Assembly (NCBI RefSeq): GCF_000186345.1
Contig: NC_014962.1
Coordinates: 4,492,450 to 4,556,449 of the forward strand
Length of the DNA stretch: 64,000 nucleotides
Origin: Isosphaera pallida ATCC 43644
GTDB lineage: Bacteria; Planctomycetota; Planctomycetia; Isosphaerales; Isosphaeraceae
Reading direction: 5' to 3'
The position numbers and the translations under genes were made by a program. Below are positions 1 to 10,972 of the stretch, in pieces (position 1 is the first letter of the stretch; each line of letters starts with the position of its first letter). Under the pieces are notes generated by a model. That model did not search any database. It was given only the letters and a program-made list of their open reading frames with translations, and was not told where the DNA came from.

Positions 1-160
1 TGCCTTGGATTCGTCGATGGGATAGGTCCGATCGGATTCAACCACCGTCCGCCACCGACCCACGCCCTTGCAACCTCGCCCTGGGTCGTCCTGTCCCGGT
101 TTGTTTGGCCTTGTCTTGTCCATCGCCTTCGATTCCGTCCCTCTGTCGAGACATCCACTC

Positions 161-1576
161 ATGGCCTGCTCCCACTCCATCCACGACCTCCTCGCGGGTC
201 GCGTTCCGTTCGAGAGTTCCGTTACAGTGCAGGGTTGGATCCGAACCCGCCGGGACTCCAAGGCCGGTCTCTCGTTCCTTCATGTGTCCGACGGCTCCTG
301 CTTTGCGCCAATTCAAGTGGTCGCCCCGGCCAACCTCCCAAACTACACCACCGAAGTCGTCCGTCTCACCACTGGCTGCGCCGTGATCGCCCACGGCAAA
401 CTCGTCCCCTCCCAAGGCAAGGGACAAACCCACGAAATCCAGGCCGATCGGATCGAGGTCGTCGGTTGGGTCGAAGATCCCGACACCTACCCTGTTTCAG
501 CCAAACATCATACGTTTGAATACTTGCGCACCGTCGCCCACCTCCGACCCCGCACCAACACCTTCGGCGCAGTGGCGCGGGTACGTCATTGCCTTTCGAT
601 GGCGGTCCACCGCTTCTTCCACGAACGCGGCTTTTTCTGGGTCCACACCCCCATCATCACCTCGTCGGACTGCGAGGGAGCCGGCGAGATGTTCAAAGTC
701 TCGACGCTCGATCTGAACAATCCGCCACGCGACGCCCAAGGCCAGATCGACCACTCCCAGGACTTCTTCGGCAAACCGGCTCATTTGACCGTCTCGGGTC
801 AACTCAACGTTGAAGCCTACTGCCTGGCGCTGTCCAAAGTTTACACATTTGGCCCCACCTTCCGAGCCGAAAACTCCAACACCACCAGACACCTCGCGGA
901 GTTCTGGATGATCGAGCCGGAAGTCGCCTTCGCCGACCTCGCCACCAACGCGGACCTCGCCGAGGAGTTTCTCAAGTACCTCTTCCGCGCGGTGCTGGAG
1001 GAACGTGCCGACGACCTGGCCTTCTTCGCCGATCGCATCGACAAGCAATGTGTCAACCGTCTGGAGACACTGACCAACGCCCAATTCGAACGCATGGACT
1101 ACGCCGAAGCGATTCGCATCCTCGAAGACGCTCAAACTCGCAAGTCGGCCTCCTTCGAATTTCCCATTCACTGGGGAGCCGACCTCCAGTCCGAACATGA
1201 ACGCTACCTCACCGAGACCCATGTGGGCCGACCCGTGGTGGTCATGAACTACCCCAAACAGATCAAAGCGTTCTACATGCGCCTCAATGACGACGGCCGC
1301 ACCGTCGCTGCGATGGACGTGTTGGCCCCCGGCATCGGCGAAATCATCGGCGGCTCCCAACGCGAGGAACGGCTCGACGTGCTGGACACGCGACTCGAAG
1401 AATTGAACCTCCCCAAGGACGAGTATTGGTGGTACCGCGACCTGAGACGCTACGGTACCGTGCCTCACGCCGGTTTCGGCCTCGGCTTTGAACGAACCAT
1501 CCTCTACGCCACCGGCATGTCCAACATCCGCGACGTCATCCCCTTCCCCCGCACTCCTGGTCATGCCGAATTTTGA
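161..1576 (+). CDS. asnS: Asparaginyl-tRNA synthetase
   Basis: Class IIb aminoacyl-tRNA synthetase of about 471 residues that charges tRNA-Asn with asparagine in the cytoplasm; E. coli AsnS has 466. The N-terminal OB-fold anticodon-binding domain (about residues 15-110, with [17 protein letters not shown]) is followed by the class II catalytic core. Visible signatures are the motif 2 stretch [20 protein letters not shown] and the C-terminal motif 3 [16 protein letters not shown]. The long loop after [11 protein letters not shown] separates AsnRS from AspRS. I start at the ATG at 161 because [11 protein letters not shown] matches the family start; the frame is open back to a TTG at 68, but that extension looks non-coding. 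The gene stands alone and nothing is visible about its regulation. Confidence 0.95.
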   Translation: MACSHSIHDLLAGRVPFESSVTVQGWIRTRRDSKAGLSFLHVSDGSCFAPIQVVAPANLPNYTTEVVRLTTGCAVIAHGKLVPSQGKGQTHEIQADRIEVVGWVEDPDTYPVSAKHHTFEYLRTVAHLRPRTNTFGAVARVRHCLSMAVHRFFHERGFFWVHTPIITSSDCEGAGEMFKVSTLDLNNPPRDAQGQIDHSQDFFGKPAHLTVSGQLNVEAYCLALSKVYTFGPTFRAENSNTTRHLAEFWMIEPEVAFADLATNADLAEEFLKYLFRAVLEERADDLAFFADRIDKQCVNRLETLTNAQFERMDYAEAIRILEDAQTRKSASFEFPIHWGADLQSEHERYLTETHVGRPVVVMNYPKQIKAFYMRLNDDGRTVAAMDVLAPGIGEIIGGSQREERLDVLDTRLEELNLPKDEYWWYRDLRRYGTVPHAGFGLGFERTILYATGMSNIRDVIPFPRTPGHAEF

Positions 1577-1829
1577 TCATTCGCTGTCAACGTTGTTCCT
1601 GGAAGTCTAACTCCGTCAGTCGAGACCCTCTCATTCTCATCATGTCGCCAACCGCTTGATTCGTTCGCCCCGCGGTTTGCGACACGCTTCCGCCCGGGTG
1701 TCGAAGACGGGAGGCAACTCAACAACCTCGAACCCACGATCGGCCTCGGGTTCGCCGCATCTTGATTCTTCCACCAATCAACGAGACAAATCGACCTTGT
1801 GTTGCCAAGTTTCACTCTTGAGTTCACTC
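1577..1829. other. Intergenic, no gene seen
   Basis: The spacer between asnS and the next gene is 378 bases long in total. I see no convincing reading frame or RNA gene in it. Its right end, from 1830, carries a promoter candidate listed separately. Confidence 0.5.
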
Positions 1830-1857
1830 TTGATTGGGGTTCGAAAACCGTTACAAT
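1830..1857 (+). promoter_or_regulatory. Candidate sigma-70 promoter
   Basis: TTGATT at 1830-1835 and TACAAT at 1852-1857 are separated by 16 bases. Both are close to the -35 and -10 consensus in an otherwise GC-rich spacer. It points at the gene starting at 1955 and would give a leader of about 90 bases. The assignment rests on sequence only. Confidence 0.4.
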
Positions 1858-2891
1858 CCCAACAGCCTTGACCAAACCGAAGCGGACTCAAGGGATTGGT
1901 TCGAAGCGATCGGCCTGGCCGGACGAATGCTCATCAACGCGAAGGATCGCGTCCATGTCACGCATGGTTTTCCACCCAGGATGGATGGGGCTGAGTCCCA
2001 CGACGCACTGCTCCACCTACGCCCGCCCTGGGCGCGGGCTTGAGCATCGGTGTCGGTGGTGGATAGCGGGGTTGGTGTTGATCGGGGCGTTGGGAGCGGC
2101 TCCGGCTTGGGGCGATGCGCTCCCCGAAGGATATCCTGGACTTTCGAGCGGGATTGGCGGCTCGGCGAGCTACCATTACGACTCGCGCCGCAACCTGGGA
2201 CTGTTGCGAGTCGAAAGCACGCCGTATTTGCTGAGCGTGGGACCGCGAAGCGACCAACGGGTGCGGATTGAATCGACACCGGAGCGGGAATGGTCCCAGA
2301 CCTTACTGGCCCGGATTGGACCTGACGGTCAGGTCGATCCGTTTGACTCGCCGGAAGATGGTGACGAAGCTAATCGGTTCGAGATTCGTGGGCGGATTCA
2401 AACACCTCGCGAGCTTTTGGAAGGGGTGCTGCTGCGGGGCGTGCCCCGCTCAGTGGAGTTTCGTACCGCGATTGAGGACGCGCTGGGAGACCAAGGGGGT
2501 TCGAACTCGTCGCGCGGTCTAGCAGTGGTCCAGTTAGATCGGATCGAGGGACCACTGCGGGATCGCTTTGGCGCTTCGGCGGAACTGGTGTTGGATTTGG
2601 GAATCGACGGGATTCAAAGCATCCTGGCGGAACAAGGGCGACTACCGACTCGCAATTTTGAGGCGCGGGGAGTCGAGGCCAGTTTATTAGCTCAAGCCAA
2701 TCGCCGGTTGGTAGTGCCAGCTCCGGAGCCGTCGTTGCTTTGGGCCGTGCTGGTCGGTCTAGCGGTCTTGAGTGTCGGTCGGGTGATTGGTTGGTCGGGT
2801 GGCGGGCCGGATGGCTGGCCACGGAGAGGACGTCCCCGACTCACCGGGCGTCCACCGCGTCGTCCCGCTTCCCGAACCAAACAATGGCGGC

Positions 2892-3797
<906 letters not shown>

Positions 3798-4419
3798 CTC
3801 CCGAGCTAAGTTGGATGCGATTCAACTAGCGCTGTGGAATCGCTCGACTCTCTCGGCAGGCGCGACTCATCCCCCCTGCCCAAACCACTCCCGGTTCGGG
3901 ACGATCACCTGATCCCCACCCAACGGACGGCGTCGCCACCGCCCGCAAGCGCTCGCGGTCTCGCGGTCCCCACTCGCCTTCAATACGCCACGTCAAACTC
4001 CGGACCTGCCGGAATCCGCCATCACGACGAAACGGACTCGATTGGATCAGTCCCATCGAGACCACGAACGGGTCGCCATCCTGGATCTCCGCGACGTCCT
4101 CCATCTCGCGTCGCTTGTTCTTTATCGTTCCTCTCGTGCGGGAACTTGAGAAGTTTCCAGAAACTTAGCGGATTTTTGGGATTGGGCAATTTAGCCAAAG
4201 ATTCCTTTTTCGCCTCGGTGCTCCACTCTTTGGCTTCAATCGGTTGTGTAGGCTAGATCCCCCTCCAATCAATTCAATTTCTATCAACCAAACGCCCTCC
4301 AGTCCGAAGGGGACTGGAGGGCGTTGGAAGGGGATGAAATGCAATGGAAAGGGAACGGAAGAGGAAGAGAAGAAAAGGAAGCTTCAACTAAGCAATCGCG
4401 TTAGCCACCCCCGCCATCC
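3798..4419. other. Intergenic between thioredoxin-fold and sigma genes
   Basis: This 622-base spacer lies between two minus-strand genes. It holds the hairpin at 4291-4325 and a small palindrome, AAGTTTCCAGAAACTT at 4151-4166, in the presumed promoter region of the sigma factor gene. Short open frames exist on both strands, but none has a good ribosome binding site or a recognisable product. Confidence 0.5.
4291..4325 (-). terminator. Perfect 15-bp hairpin, likely transcription terminator
   Basis: The arms AACGCCCTCCAGTCC (4291-4305) and its exact complement (4311-4325) enclose a 5-base loop. The hairpin lies 95 bases past the stop of the thioredoxin-fold gene. On the minus strand it is followed by a moderately T-rich stretch rather than a clean T-run. 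A terminator is the simplest reading; it could act in both directions. Confidence 0.6.
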
Positions 4420-4983
4420 TCAGGAGGTGCGCCACTTGATGTTGCAGCCGACGCTGGGAACTTGGTGAGGCGAGACTGGTCGGCCTTCGAGAACCGCGTC
4501 GATCGCGGCGCGGAGATCGGCTCCGGTGACCGGCTTGCCGTTGCCTGGTCGGCTATCGTCCATTTGACCACGGTAGACGAGCTTGCGGTCACGGTCATAA
4601 AGAAAGAAGTCGGGAGTGCAGGCCGCCTCGTAAGCGCGGGCCACTTCCTGGGTGGCGTCGAACAAATAGGGGAAGGTGTAACCCCGAGCCGCCACCTCTT
4701 CGACCATCCGCTCCGGCGCATCGTCGGGATGCGAGACCGGGTCGTTGGCGTTGATCCCAACCACCGCCACCCCCCGCGCTTGGGCGTCGCGGGCCAACGC
4801 GGCGAGCCCCTCGGCGATATGCTTAACATACGGACAGTGATTACACAGAAAGACGACAAGGAGCGCTGGGGCGTCGGCGAAGTCGGACAGACGGACCACA
4901 GCGTTGCCCTTAGCCGGTTCGGGCAGGGCAAAGTCGGGCGCGGGCGAACCGAGTTCCTTCATTGTCGAGGGGGTCAGGGCCAT
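4420..4983 (-). CDS. Thioredoxin-fold AhpC/TSA-family protein
   Basis: Redoxin-family protein of about 187 residues. The N-terminus (GSPAPDFALPEP) is the usual entry into an AhpC/TSA or thioredoxin-like fold. The active-site motif is FLCNHCPYVKH, a CxxC in which the second Cys precedes Pro, as in the TlpA/ResA-like and thioredoxin family proteins annotated near peroxiredoxins. A cis-Pro segment (ACTPDFFLYDRDRKLVYRG) follows. It should carry out thiol-disulfide exchange or peroxide reduction; there is no signal peptide, so it probably acts in the cytoplasm. The ATG at 4983 (MALTPSTMKELG) fits the family length; the frame is open further upstream but unlike a protein. A hairpin follows its stop. 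Confidence 0.85.
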   Translation of the reverse strand: MALTPSTMKELGSPAPDFALPEPAKGNAVVRLSDFADAPALLVVFLCNHCPYVKHIAEGLAALARDAQARGVAVVGINANDPVSHPDDAPERMVEEVAARGYTFPYLFDATQEVARAYEAACTPDFFLYDRDRKLVYRGQMDDSRPGNGKPVTGADLRAAIDAVLEGRPVSPHQVPSVGCNIKWRTS

Positions 4984-5194
4984 GAGGTATTGGCTCCCAA
5001 TGTGAGGTGACGATTCAACCCAACCGATCCATTGGCGGTCGGTCGCGCGGCGTCGAAGGTAACGCAATCGACCCGACCGATTCAACACGGTCGATGCCCT
5101 GGGCGACGATGGACGGGCCGCAATACCCGCTCCGTCGTCGCCAGTGTGTTCGTCCAAGACGAGTCAAACGGGAACCGCCCCCGTTCCGCAAGGC

Positions 5195-8100
5195 TCAGCG
5201 CCGTTCGGCGGCGGGTCGGAGGAAGACCTTACGATCGCTCCCGACGACGACCAGCGAGGAGCCGTCCCCGGCCAGCCCTAGCGTGGCGACCGAGTCAGCC
5301 CGTCCGGGAATCGGCAGGCTTAGAAGCGGGCCGCCGCCGTCGGGGCCGCCCAGCGCGACGAGATCGACCACGTTGCCCGAGGCCACCACCAAGCGATCGC
5401 CCCGTTGACTGAGCGCTAAGCGTCCGCCGGGACCGCCCGAGCTGCCGCCCCCGGCCCGCCAGGGACCGGCCGTATCGCCGGGGCCGAGACGCGGGGTGGC
5501 GTCAGCGGGGTTGAACAGTTCGATCGCAAAGTCGTCATGGGCCACGGTCCAGAGACTGGGCCCCACCGCCAAAGCGACGATTGGACTGGAGGAGCCGGTC
5601 TCCACCGTCTGAAGCGTTCGAGCGGTTTGCCCATCGAGCAACAGCGCGCGGACCTTGCCTTGTTCGCTGCGGACCCCAACGGCCAACCGCGCGTCGTCGT
5701 GCGACCAGGCCAAGGCCGTGACCGCGCCGCCTAGGTCGTCCGACTCAGCTCGGGCGCGGCCGTTAGTGGCGTCGCGGAGCCGAACCCGGCGATCCTCCAA
5801 CCCGCCGCCGGTGGCGAGATTCCGACCATTGCCCGAGAACGTCGCCGCCGTTGCGCCGCCGGAGTGGGGCGGTTCCAACACGACCTCCACACCCTGGGAG
5901 CTATTGGCCCCCTCGGGCGATTTCAGGCGGGTCGTGCCGTCGGGTTCGGCCAACACGACCAACCGGCCCGCCGGACCCAGCGCCAGGGGGAGGCCGGTTC
6001 GGTTGAGTTTGCCGAGGGCTTGGCCGTCGGCGGCACGATAGATCGCCAGGGAGGCCGAACCATCGTCGAGCAGGAAGGCGGCGTGGTCGGGGGCAAACCA
6101 CACGGTTTGGACCAATCCGACGGGGTTGGGCGTGACCGCCAGCGCCTCAGCGGAACGGCTGGCATCAAACGCCAAGACCGAGCCGTCGGGCCCGGCCAGC
6201 CAGACCCAGGGAGCCGCGCCACCGCCGGGAGCCGCGCTCAAGGCCACCGCGACTGGACCAGCACCGACGCCGCGATAGGTTTGGATCTCCACTGGCTTGG
6301 CAGGATCGGCCAAACTCCAAACCCGCGCCACCCCGTCCCCGGCGATTCCCGCCAGGACGCGGCCGTTGGCCCCCAGCGCGATCCGCTGGAACGGCGCGCC
6401 TGGCGAGGAGGCGTAGCCACCGGTCTGTTCCAGGTTGGGCAGCTTGTGGAACGACACAAAGCGGTCGTTGGTGGCGATCGCCACCAGGGGCGTGCCGTTG
6501 GCAGAGGCTAGGGCCACAACGGGCGCTTTAGATCGGCGGGCGTAGATCGCTTTGAGCGTCTTGCCGGTCGTCAGATCGAGCGCTGCGACCACGCCGCGGG
6601 CGTCGCCCACCACCACGGCAGAGGAGGCGACGGTGAGAACCTCGGCGTTGAGTTTGATTGACCAGGCGGGCTTGCCGTCGGCCACGTTCCAGACGTTGAC
6701 CGCATCGCCGCCGATGGCGACGACCCGATCGCCTCCAGGGGCCAGGCCGACCGCCTTGACCACCGCGCCCTGGTTGAACATGTTGTTGGCGGCCAGAGGC
6801 TGGCCGTTGTCGGTTCTCCAGAGCCGCACCGTGCCATCGGCGGCTCCGGCGGCAGCTACCCGCCCGTCGGCCGAGACTGCCAAGGCGGTCGCCGGGGCGG
6901 TTAGGCCTTCCAAGCGTTTGGCGGCGGCTTGACCGTCCACGAACAGCAGCAGCGCTGTGGGTTGGTCGCTTCGCGTCAACGCCACCTTGCCGTCGGCGGA
7001 TACGTCGAACAACGTGGTGGCGGCCGCCCCGAAGCCGCCGGCGTCGGCAATCGGCTCAACGAACCGGACGGGAACTTGGGCCAACCAGGTCAGCAGACCG
7101 TTTTCCAGCCCTAAATCGGCGTCGCCGGACAGGTCGCGGGCCTTGGCCAACGCAGTGCGGAAGCCGGCAAAATCGCCGGAACGCCAGGCGCTGGCGGCCC
7201 GATTCCAGGCTTGGCGGGTCAGCTGAGCTTCAAGATAGGCCCGGGTCTGATTGAGTTCGGATCGAACTCGACTCAAGACCGTTTCCGAGACCCCGGGTGG
7301 CGGAGTCGGTGTGGAGGACGTAGCTTGGGACGAGGCTTGCCGAGCCGCCTCCAGCGCTTGGCGGGCCTGCTCCCGTTCCTCCTCGGTGCCATTGAGTTCG
7401 ATTTCAAGCTGAGTGACACGGGCCCGGGCCTCGTCGAGTTGTCCCCTCAAACTCGCGCCATTCCAGCCCAGCCAGACGGCGACCAGGGCGAAGACCGCCG
7501 CGACCGCCCCCAGAATCAGCGGCAGGCGTCCACCACCTGTTGGACTGGCCGAACGTCCGGCGGATCGGTTCATCAGTTCGGCGAGGGCCTGACGCTGGGA
7601 ATCGACCTCCGACCCCGGCATGGTCAAACCCGCGGCAGCGGCCATCGCTGGGAATCCCTTGCCGCCGCGCGCGGTCTTCTGACCGGCGGTCGCCAGACGA
7701 CCGGCTACCGCCGCGGACGACACCGCCGGGGTCACCCCGCGCGTCTCGGTGGACGTCGCCGGGCTGAGCCAATCGCGTAGTTGATCCCAGCTTTCGATGA
7801 GGGCCTCGTGGGCCAGGTCGATCCAGGTGAGGGTGGGGTCGTCTGGCTCGGTTCGAAGAGTGAGCAAACGCTCAGAAACCAATCGGTCCACCACCGCGCG
7901 GGCGCGGTCGGGTTCTTCGAAGGCGGCTTCTAGGTCAGCCCGCGAGCGGGGTCGGCGAGTGCGGCGTTGAGTGACCAGCATCAGGAAGACCCGGCGGACC
8001 AGATCGACCGCGTCGGGACCAAATTCTGGGTCCTGGGCGATCGACTCGACCACTTCGTCGGCGTGACCCGCCAAAGCGCCGGAGAGCCCGCCCATCGTGT

Positions 8101-10432
8101 CGTAGTCGGCATGAGTGAACCGATTCGAGCCGCGGGCCACGGCTTGGCTCCAGAGCCGTTCCAGAGCGAAGGAAAGCAGAGGCAGGGGGGTCGAGGTCGA
8201 GCCGGGACTCAGGAGCCGCCCGGAGCCATTGGTTCCGTTGGCGAGTCCCCCCGCGTTGCGACCGTTGAGGGAGGGGGAGGAGCTGTCGAGCGACCCAGTG
8301 GCGACCTCGGCAGAGGAGCCGGCGATCCCCAATGCTGGATCGAGACCAGCGCGGGCGGCCAGGGAGGGGATGGCAACCTCTGAATCGGTCGAACCGGTTC
8401 CCGACTCCAGCGCGCCTGCGTTGCTTCGATCCCAACGCGAGAAGTCGGAGGGGTCCGAGGGTGACCCACCTCCCCAGCTTGCCCCCCCACCGCCCCCGAC
8501 GCGAACTGGAGCGCGGAGGACTGCCAGGGTGGGATCGGCCAGCAGGCGATCGACCAGACCCACGGCGTGTTCGGGGCGTCCGTCGTCGAGCGGGCCTTCG
8601 AATTCGTAGCCGTGACTCTCCGCCGGCTCGGTGATGATCGCCCGCAGTTCCTCCTGACCCGGCGGACGCAGGATATACGGGCGTTGCAAAAAGCCGCCCA
8701 GACCCGGCAACGTGGCCGCCGCCCCTAAAAACTCGCCTCGAAGCCCCAACACCACCCGCAAGGTCTCGGGATACTTCATCGCCGCCTCGCCCAAGGCGAT
8801 CGCCAGAGCATCGCGTCGAGCCAGATCGCGCTCGAGGGTGAACATCTCCTCAAACTGGTCGAAAATGAGCAAAAGCGGACGGCCCACGTTGCAACTGGCT
8901 GTCAGCAGCTCGCGCAGCGGCGGCAGCCAGTCATTGTAGGCCGGCAGATCCTCCACCGAAGCAAGTTCCTGGTCATCGCCCAGCAGGCTAGCCATGAGAG
9001 TGCGGGCCGGATGCGCGCCGGGCTTGAGCGTGACCACCCGCCAATTGAACACACCGGCCAGACCACTGTGTCTGACGGTGTGGGCCAACCCAGCACGGAG
9101 CAGCGAGGACTTGCCGACTCCCGGATCCCCCGAAACCGCCAGCACCGGCTCGTTCTCCAGGATCGCCAGCAATTCGGCGGTTTCGGCGTCGCGGCCCTGA
9201 AACTCGGCCGCGTCCCGCTCGCCAAAGCTGGCCAGGCCCCGATACGGCGAATCGAACAGGTAGAGGCCCCGCGGCGAGACGTCCCGCAGCACGCCCGGAC
9301 GGATCCAAAGCTCTAGAAGCGCCCAGGTTAGATCGTTCTCGGACAGCACCTCGCAGTTGAGGGCCTCCTCGTAGGGCAACCCGTTGGCAACGGCGCGGTA
9401 GAACTCGACGGCCATCTCGACGCCGGAGACCCCCGGGAGCGGACAGGAGGCTTGAACAACGGCCGCGAGGTCGCCGCCTCGGGGGTCCAGCAGCAACTGG
9501 GCGAAACCGGCGAACTGGCCCGGCTCCTGTTCGAGGTTCGTTTCGACGAATTGGAGGAATGCCAAATCGACCTGGCCTTCGCGGCACCATTCGGCCAATT
9601 CGCCCCCAGAGAGGGCCACCCGCTCCTCCTGGGGGTCGCACAGGATGATGTAGTCTCGTTCGCCATGCACGAGCAGGTGAACCACGTCGAAGCCGCCCTC
9701 GACGATCGCCCGTTGCAGACCGTTGCGGTCGGCTTTGCACAGAGGTTGGAACGGCTCGGGCGTCCAATTCTCCACCGGCTGATCGGTCACCGACGCCAAG
9801 GGGACCGCTCCCTCGGCACCCACGAAGAAGACCTCATAGCGGCCTTCCGTCTGATACAACGCCGCGGCTAAATCCCCCATCAGGTCCAGAAGTGCCGGCG
9901 CGGACACCTCGGGATGGGGAGGAATCGACTCGGCCACCGCCACCAAGATCCGAATCGGTTCGCCGCGGATCACCTTCTCTAACACCCGCGAGGTCTTGGG
10001 GGTGCAGCGTCCCACGATCCGAATAATTTGCGTGGGGGGGTCGCCCGGATTGGGCCTCAAGAGGTAAGCGTCCCGGCCCGGATCGCACAACAACCCAAAT
10101 GGCAAATCCCGCGCCGGCTCGTAAGGAGCGTCCACCAGCAGCCGCAATGGACGGTGTTGACGCCCCACCTGATTCAGTACCTCGGCCCACTTTCGACTGT
10201 TACGCGACCGGCCCAACAACGCCCGGTGCAACTCTCGGCCGGCCTCGCGGGCCTTGTCCGGCGTCACCAGGCTTGCCCCCCGCGCCAGTTGATCCAGCGT
10301 GGTCCCCTCGCTCAACAAGCCCGACGCCAGGCGATCTCCGGCACTCTCACCCAGATCCTCGGTGAACAACTCCACGCGGGTCTCATCGCCGTATTTTCCA
10401 ATCGCCAAACGAACATGATACGGTTGATTCAT
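5195..10432 (-). CDS. CHAT-STAND NTPase-membrane-WD40 giant protein
   Basis: A 1745-residue multidomain protein. Residues 1-390 resemble a CHAT (caspase-like, HetF-associated) domain: VVHLLVHGE supplies the expected His (H256), but the strand that normally ends in Ala-Cys reads AFLQFVETN, with Val296 where the nucleophilic Cys should be. SPYRGLASFGERDAAEFQGRD at about 393 is the classic lead-in to a STAND NTPase (nSTAND1) domain, with Walker A GDPGVGKSS (K441), Walker B LLLIFDQFEE (D525) and the later LPLLSFALERLWSQ winged-helix segment. A Gly/Ser/Asn-rich insert of about 100 residues precedes that segment. Residues 971-990 form one membrane helix, then a coiled coil (about 995-1100). From about 1120 to the end there are WD40-like blades (VSADGRVAAAGAADGTVRLW). 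STAND proteins with WD40 sensors act as ligand-triggered switches. The gene stands alone, divergent from the PSD1 gene. Its role is inferred. Confidence 0.85.
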   Translation of the reverse strand: MNQPYHVRLAIGKYGDETRVELFTEDLGESAGDRLASGLLSEGTTLDQLARGASLVTPDKAREAGRELHRALLGRSRNSRKWAEVLNQVGRQHRPLRLLVDAPYEPARDLPFGLLCDPGRDAYLLRPNPGDPPTQIIRIVGRCTPKTSRVLEKVIRGEPIRILVAVAESIPPHPEVSAPALLDLMGDLAAALYQTEGRYEVFFVGAEGAVPLASVTDQPVENWTPEPFQPLCKADRNGLQRAIVEGGFDVVHLLVHGERDYIILCDPQEERVALSGGELAEWCREGQVDLAFLQFVETNLEQEPGQFAGFAQLLLDPRGGDLAAVVQASCPLPGVSGVEMAVEFYRAVANGLPYEEALNCEVLSENDLTWALLELWIRPGVLRDVSPRGLYLFDSPYRGLASFGERDAAEFQGRDAETAELLAILENEPVLAVSGDPGVGKSSLLRAGLAHTVRHSGLAGVFNWRVVTLKPGAHPARTLMASLLGDDQELASVEDLPAYNDWLPPLRELLTASCNVGRPLLLIFDQFEEMFTLERDLARRDALAIALGEAAMKYPETLRVVLGLRGEFLGAAATLPGLGGFLQRPYILRPPGQEELRAIITEPAESHGYEFEGPLDDGRPEHAVGLVDRLLADPTLAVLRAPVRVGGGGGASWGGGSPSDPSDFSRWDRSNAGALESGTGSTDSEVAIPSLAARAGLDPALGIAGSSAEVATGSLDSSSPSLNGRNAGGLANGTNGSGRLLSPGSTSTPLPLLSFALERLWSQAVARGSNRFTHADYDTMGGLSGALAGHADEVVESIAQDPEFGPDAVDLVRRVFLMLVTQRRTRRPRSRADLEAAFEEPDRARAVVDRLVSERLLTLRTEPDDPTLTWIDLAHEALIESWDQLRDWLSPATSTETRGVTPAVSSAAVAGRLATAGQKTARGGKGFPAMAAAAGLTMPGSEVDSQRQALAELMNRSAGRSASPTGGGRLPLILGAVAAVFALVAVWLGWNGASLRGQLDEARARVTQLEIELNGTEEEREQARQALEAARQASSQATSSTPTPPPGVSETVLSRVRSELNQTRAYLEAQLTRQAWNRAASAWRSGDFAGFRTALAKARDLSGDADLGLENGLLTWLAQVPVRFVEPIADAGGFGAAATTLFDVSADGKVALTRSDQPTALLLFVDGQAAAKRLEGLTAPATALAVSADGRVAAAGAADGTVRLWRTDNGQPLAANNMFNQGAVVKAVGLAPGGDRVVAIGGDAVNVWNVADGKPAWSIKLNAEVLTVASSAVVVGDARGVVAALDLTTGKTLKAIYARRSKAPVVALASANGTPLVAIATNDRFVSFHKLPNLEQTGGYASSPGAPFQRIALGANGRVLAGIAGDGVARVWSLADPAKPVEIQTYRGVGAGPVAVALSAAPGGGAAPWVWLAGPDGSVLAFDASRSAEALAVTPNPVGLVQTVWFAPDHAAFLLDDGSASLAIYRAADGQALGKLNRTGLPLALGPAGRLVVLAEPDGTTRLKSPEGANSSQGVEVVLEPPHSGGATAATFSGNGRNLATGGGLEDRRVRLRDATNGRARAESDDLGGAVTALAWSHDDARLAVGVRSEQGKVRALLLDGQTARTLQTVETGSSSPIVALAVGPSLWTVAHDDFAIELFNPADATPRLGPGDTAGPWRAGGGSSGGPGGRLALSQRGDRLVVASGNVVDLVALGGPDGGGPLLSLPIPGRADSVATLGLAGDGSSLVVVGSDRKVFLRPAAERR

Positions 10433-10868
10433 CGGCCAACGCCCTCGTCTCGGTGTGGTCGGAACGACTCCCGGACCCGCTCGGAACCGACCCCCCTGGG
10501 GAAATCGCTTCTCAGTCCACGCCCGACATCCCCGACCCCCTCGCTCGCAAAGCGCCGGCCCACCCCGCGCGGGGAAGCCAACTCGCCGTCGGATTCACCT
10601 CGCCCACGCGGCATGGCGCCCGCGACGGCTCACCAACGGACACGGGGGCGCTGTCGGGCGCGCCTCGTCGTCAAACTAAGCATAGTTCCGTATTCCGAAA
10701 CCGACCTTACCCGACCCCCCCCTTTTTCCTGACCCTCGCAATCCCACTTTTTCCTCTCACCATCCCTATTTGCGGTAGGATTTTTTCGTTTCACTATTCA
10801 ATTTCTCAATTTTCGCAACAAACTATTCTCCTCACCCGATCGCCGCGTTGGGTCGCGCGACCCGAGAC
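10433..10868. other. Divergent intergenic region
   Basis: This spacer lies between the start of the CHAT-STAND gene (minus strand) and the promoter of the PSD1 gene (plus strand). Bases 10700-10850 are pyrimidine- and AT-rich compared with the rest of the window. No gene or RNA is recognisable. It should hold the promoter of the giant gene, but I cannot pin it down. Confidence 0.5.
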
Positions 10869-10897
10869 TTGATCGCGGGTCGTCCAGATCTTATAAT
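10869..10897 (+). promoter_or_regulatory. Strong sigma-70 promoter candidate for PSD1 gene
   Basis: TTGATC (10869-10874) and a perfect TATAAT (10892-10897) are spaced by 17 bases, the optimal distance. Transcription would begin near 10904, leaving a leader of about 70 bases with AAGGA at 10965-10969 just before the ATG at 10973. Confidence 0.65.
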
Positions 10898-10972
10898 AAC
10901 ACCATTGAGCGATTGCCAAACATTTGGCCAACTTGGCGGTCGGTGTGAGCGACCGAGGAAGGGCAAGGAACG

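Noticed and set aside
497-1564. A 355-codon minus-strand open frame
   Set aside because: It is the reverse of the asnS coding region; its Val/Gly/Asp-rich composition is that of a shadow frame.
3826-4104. A 92-codon minus-strand frame just upstream of the sigma factor gene
   Set aside because: It begins like a protein (MEDVAEIQDGDPFVVSMG), but it has no clear ribosome binding site and the second half is Arg/Gly/Pro-rich. It might be a real small gene but cannot be supported.
4151-4166. AAGTTTCCAGAAACTT resembling a eukaryotic heat-shock element
   Set aside because: It is a short palindrome that can arise by chance; heat-shock elements of this kind are not used by bacteria.
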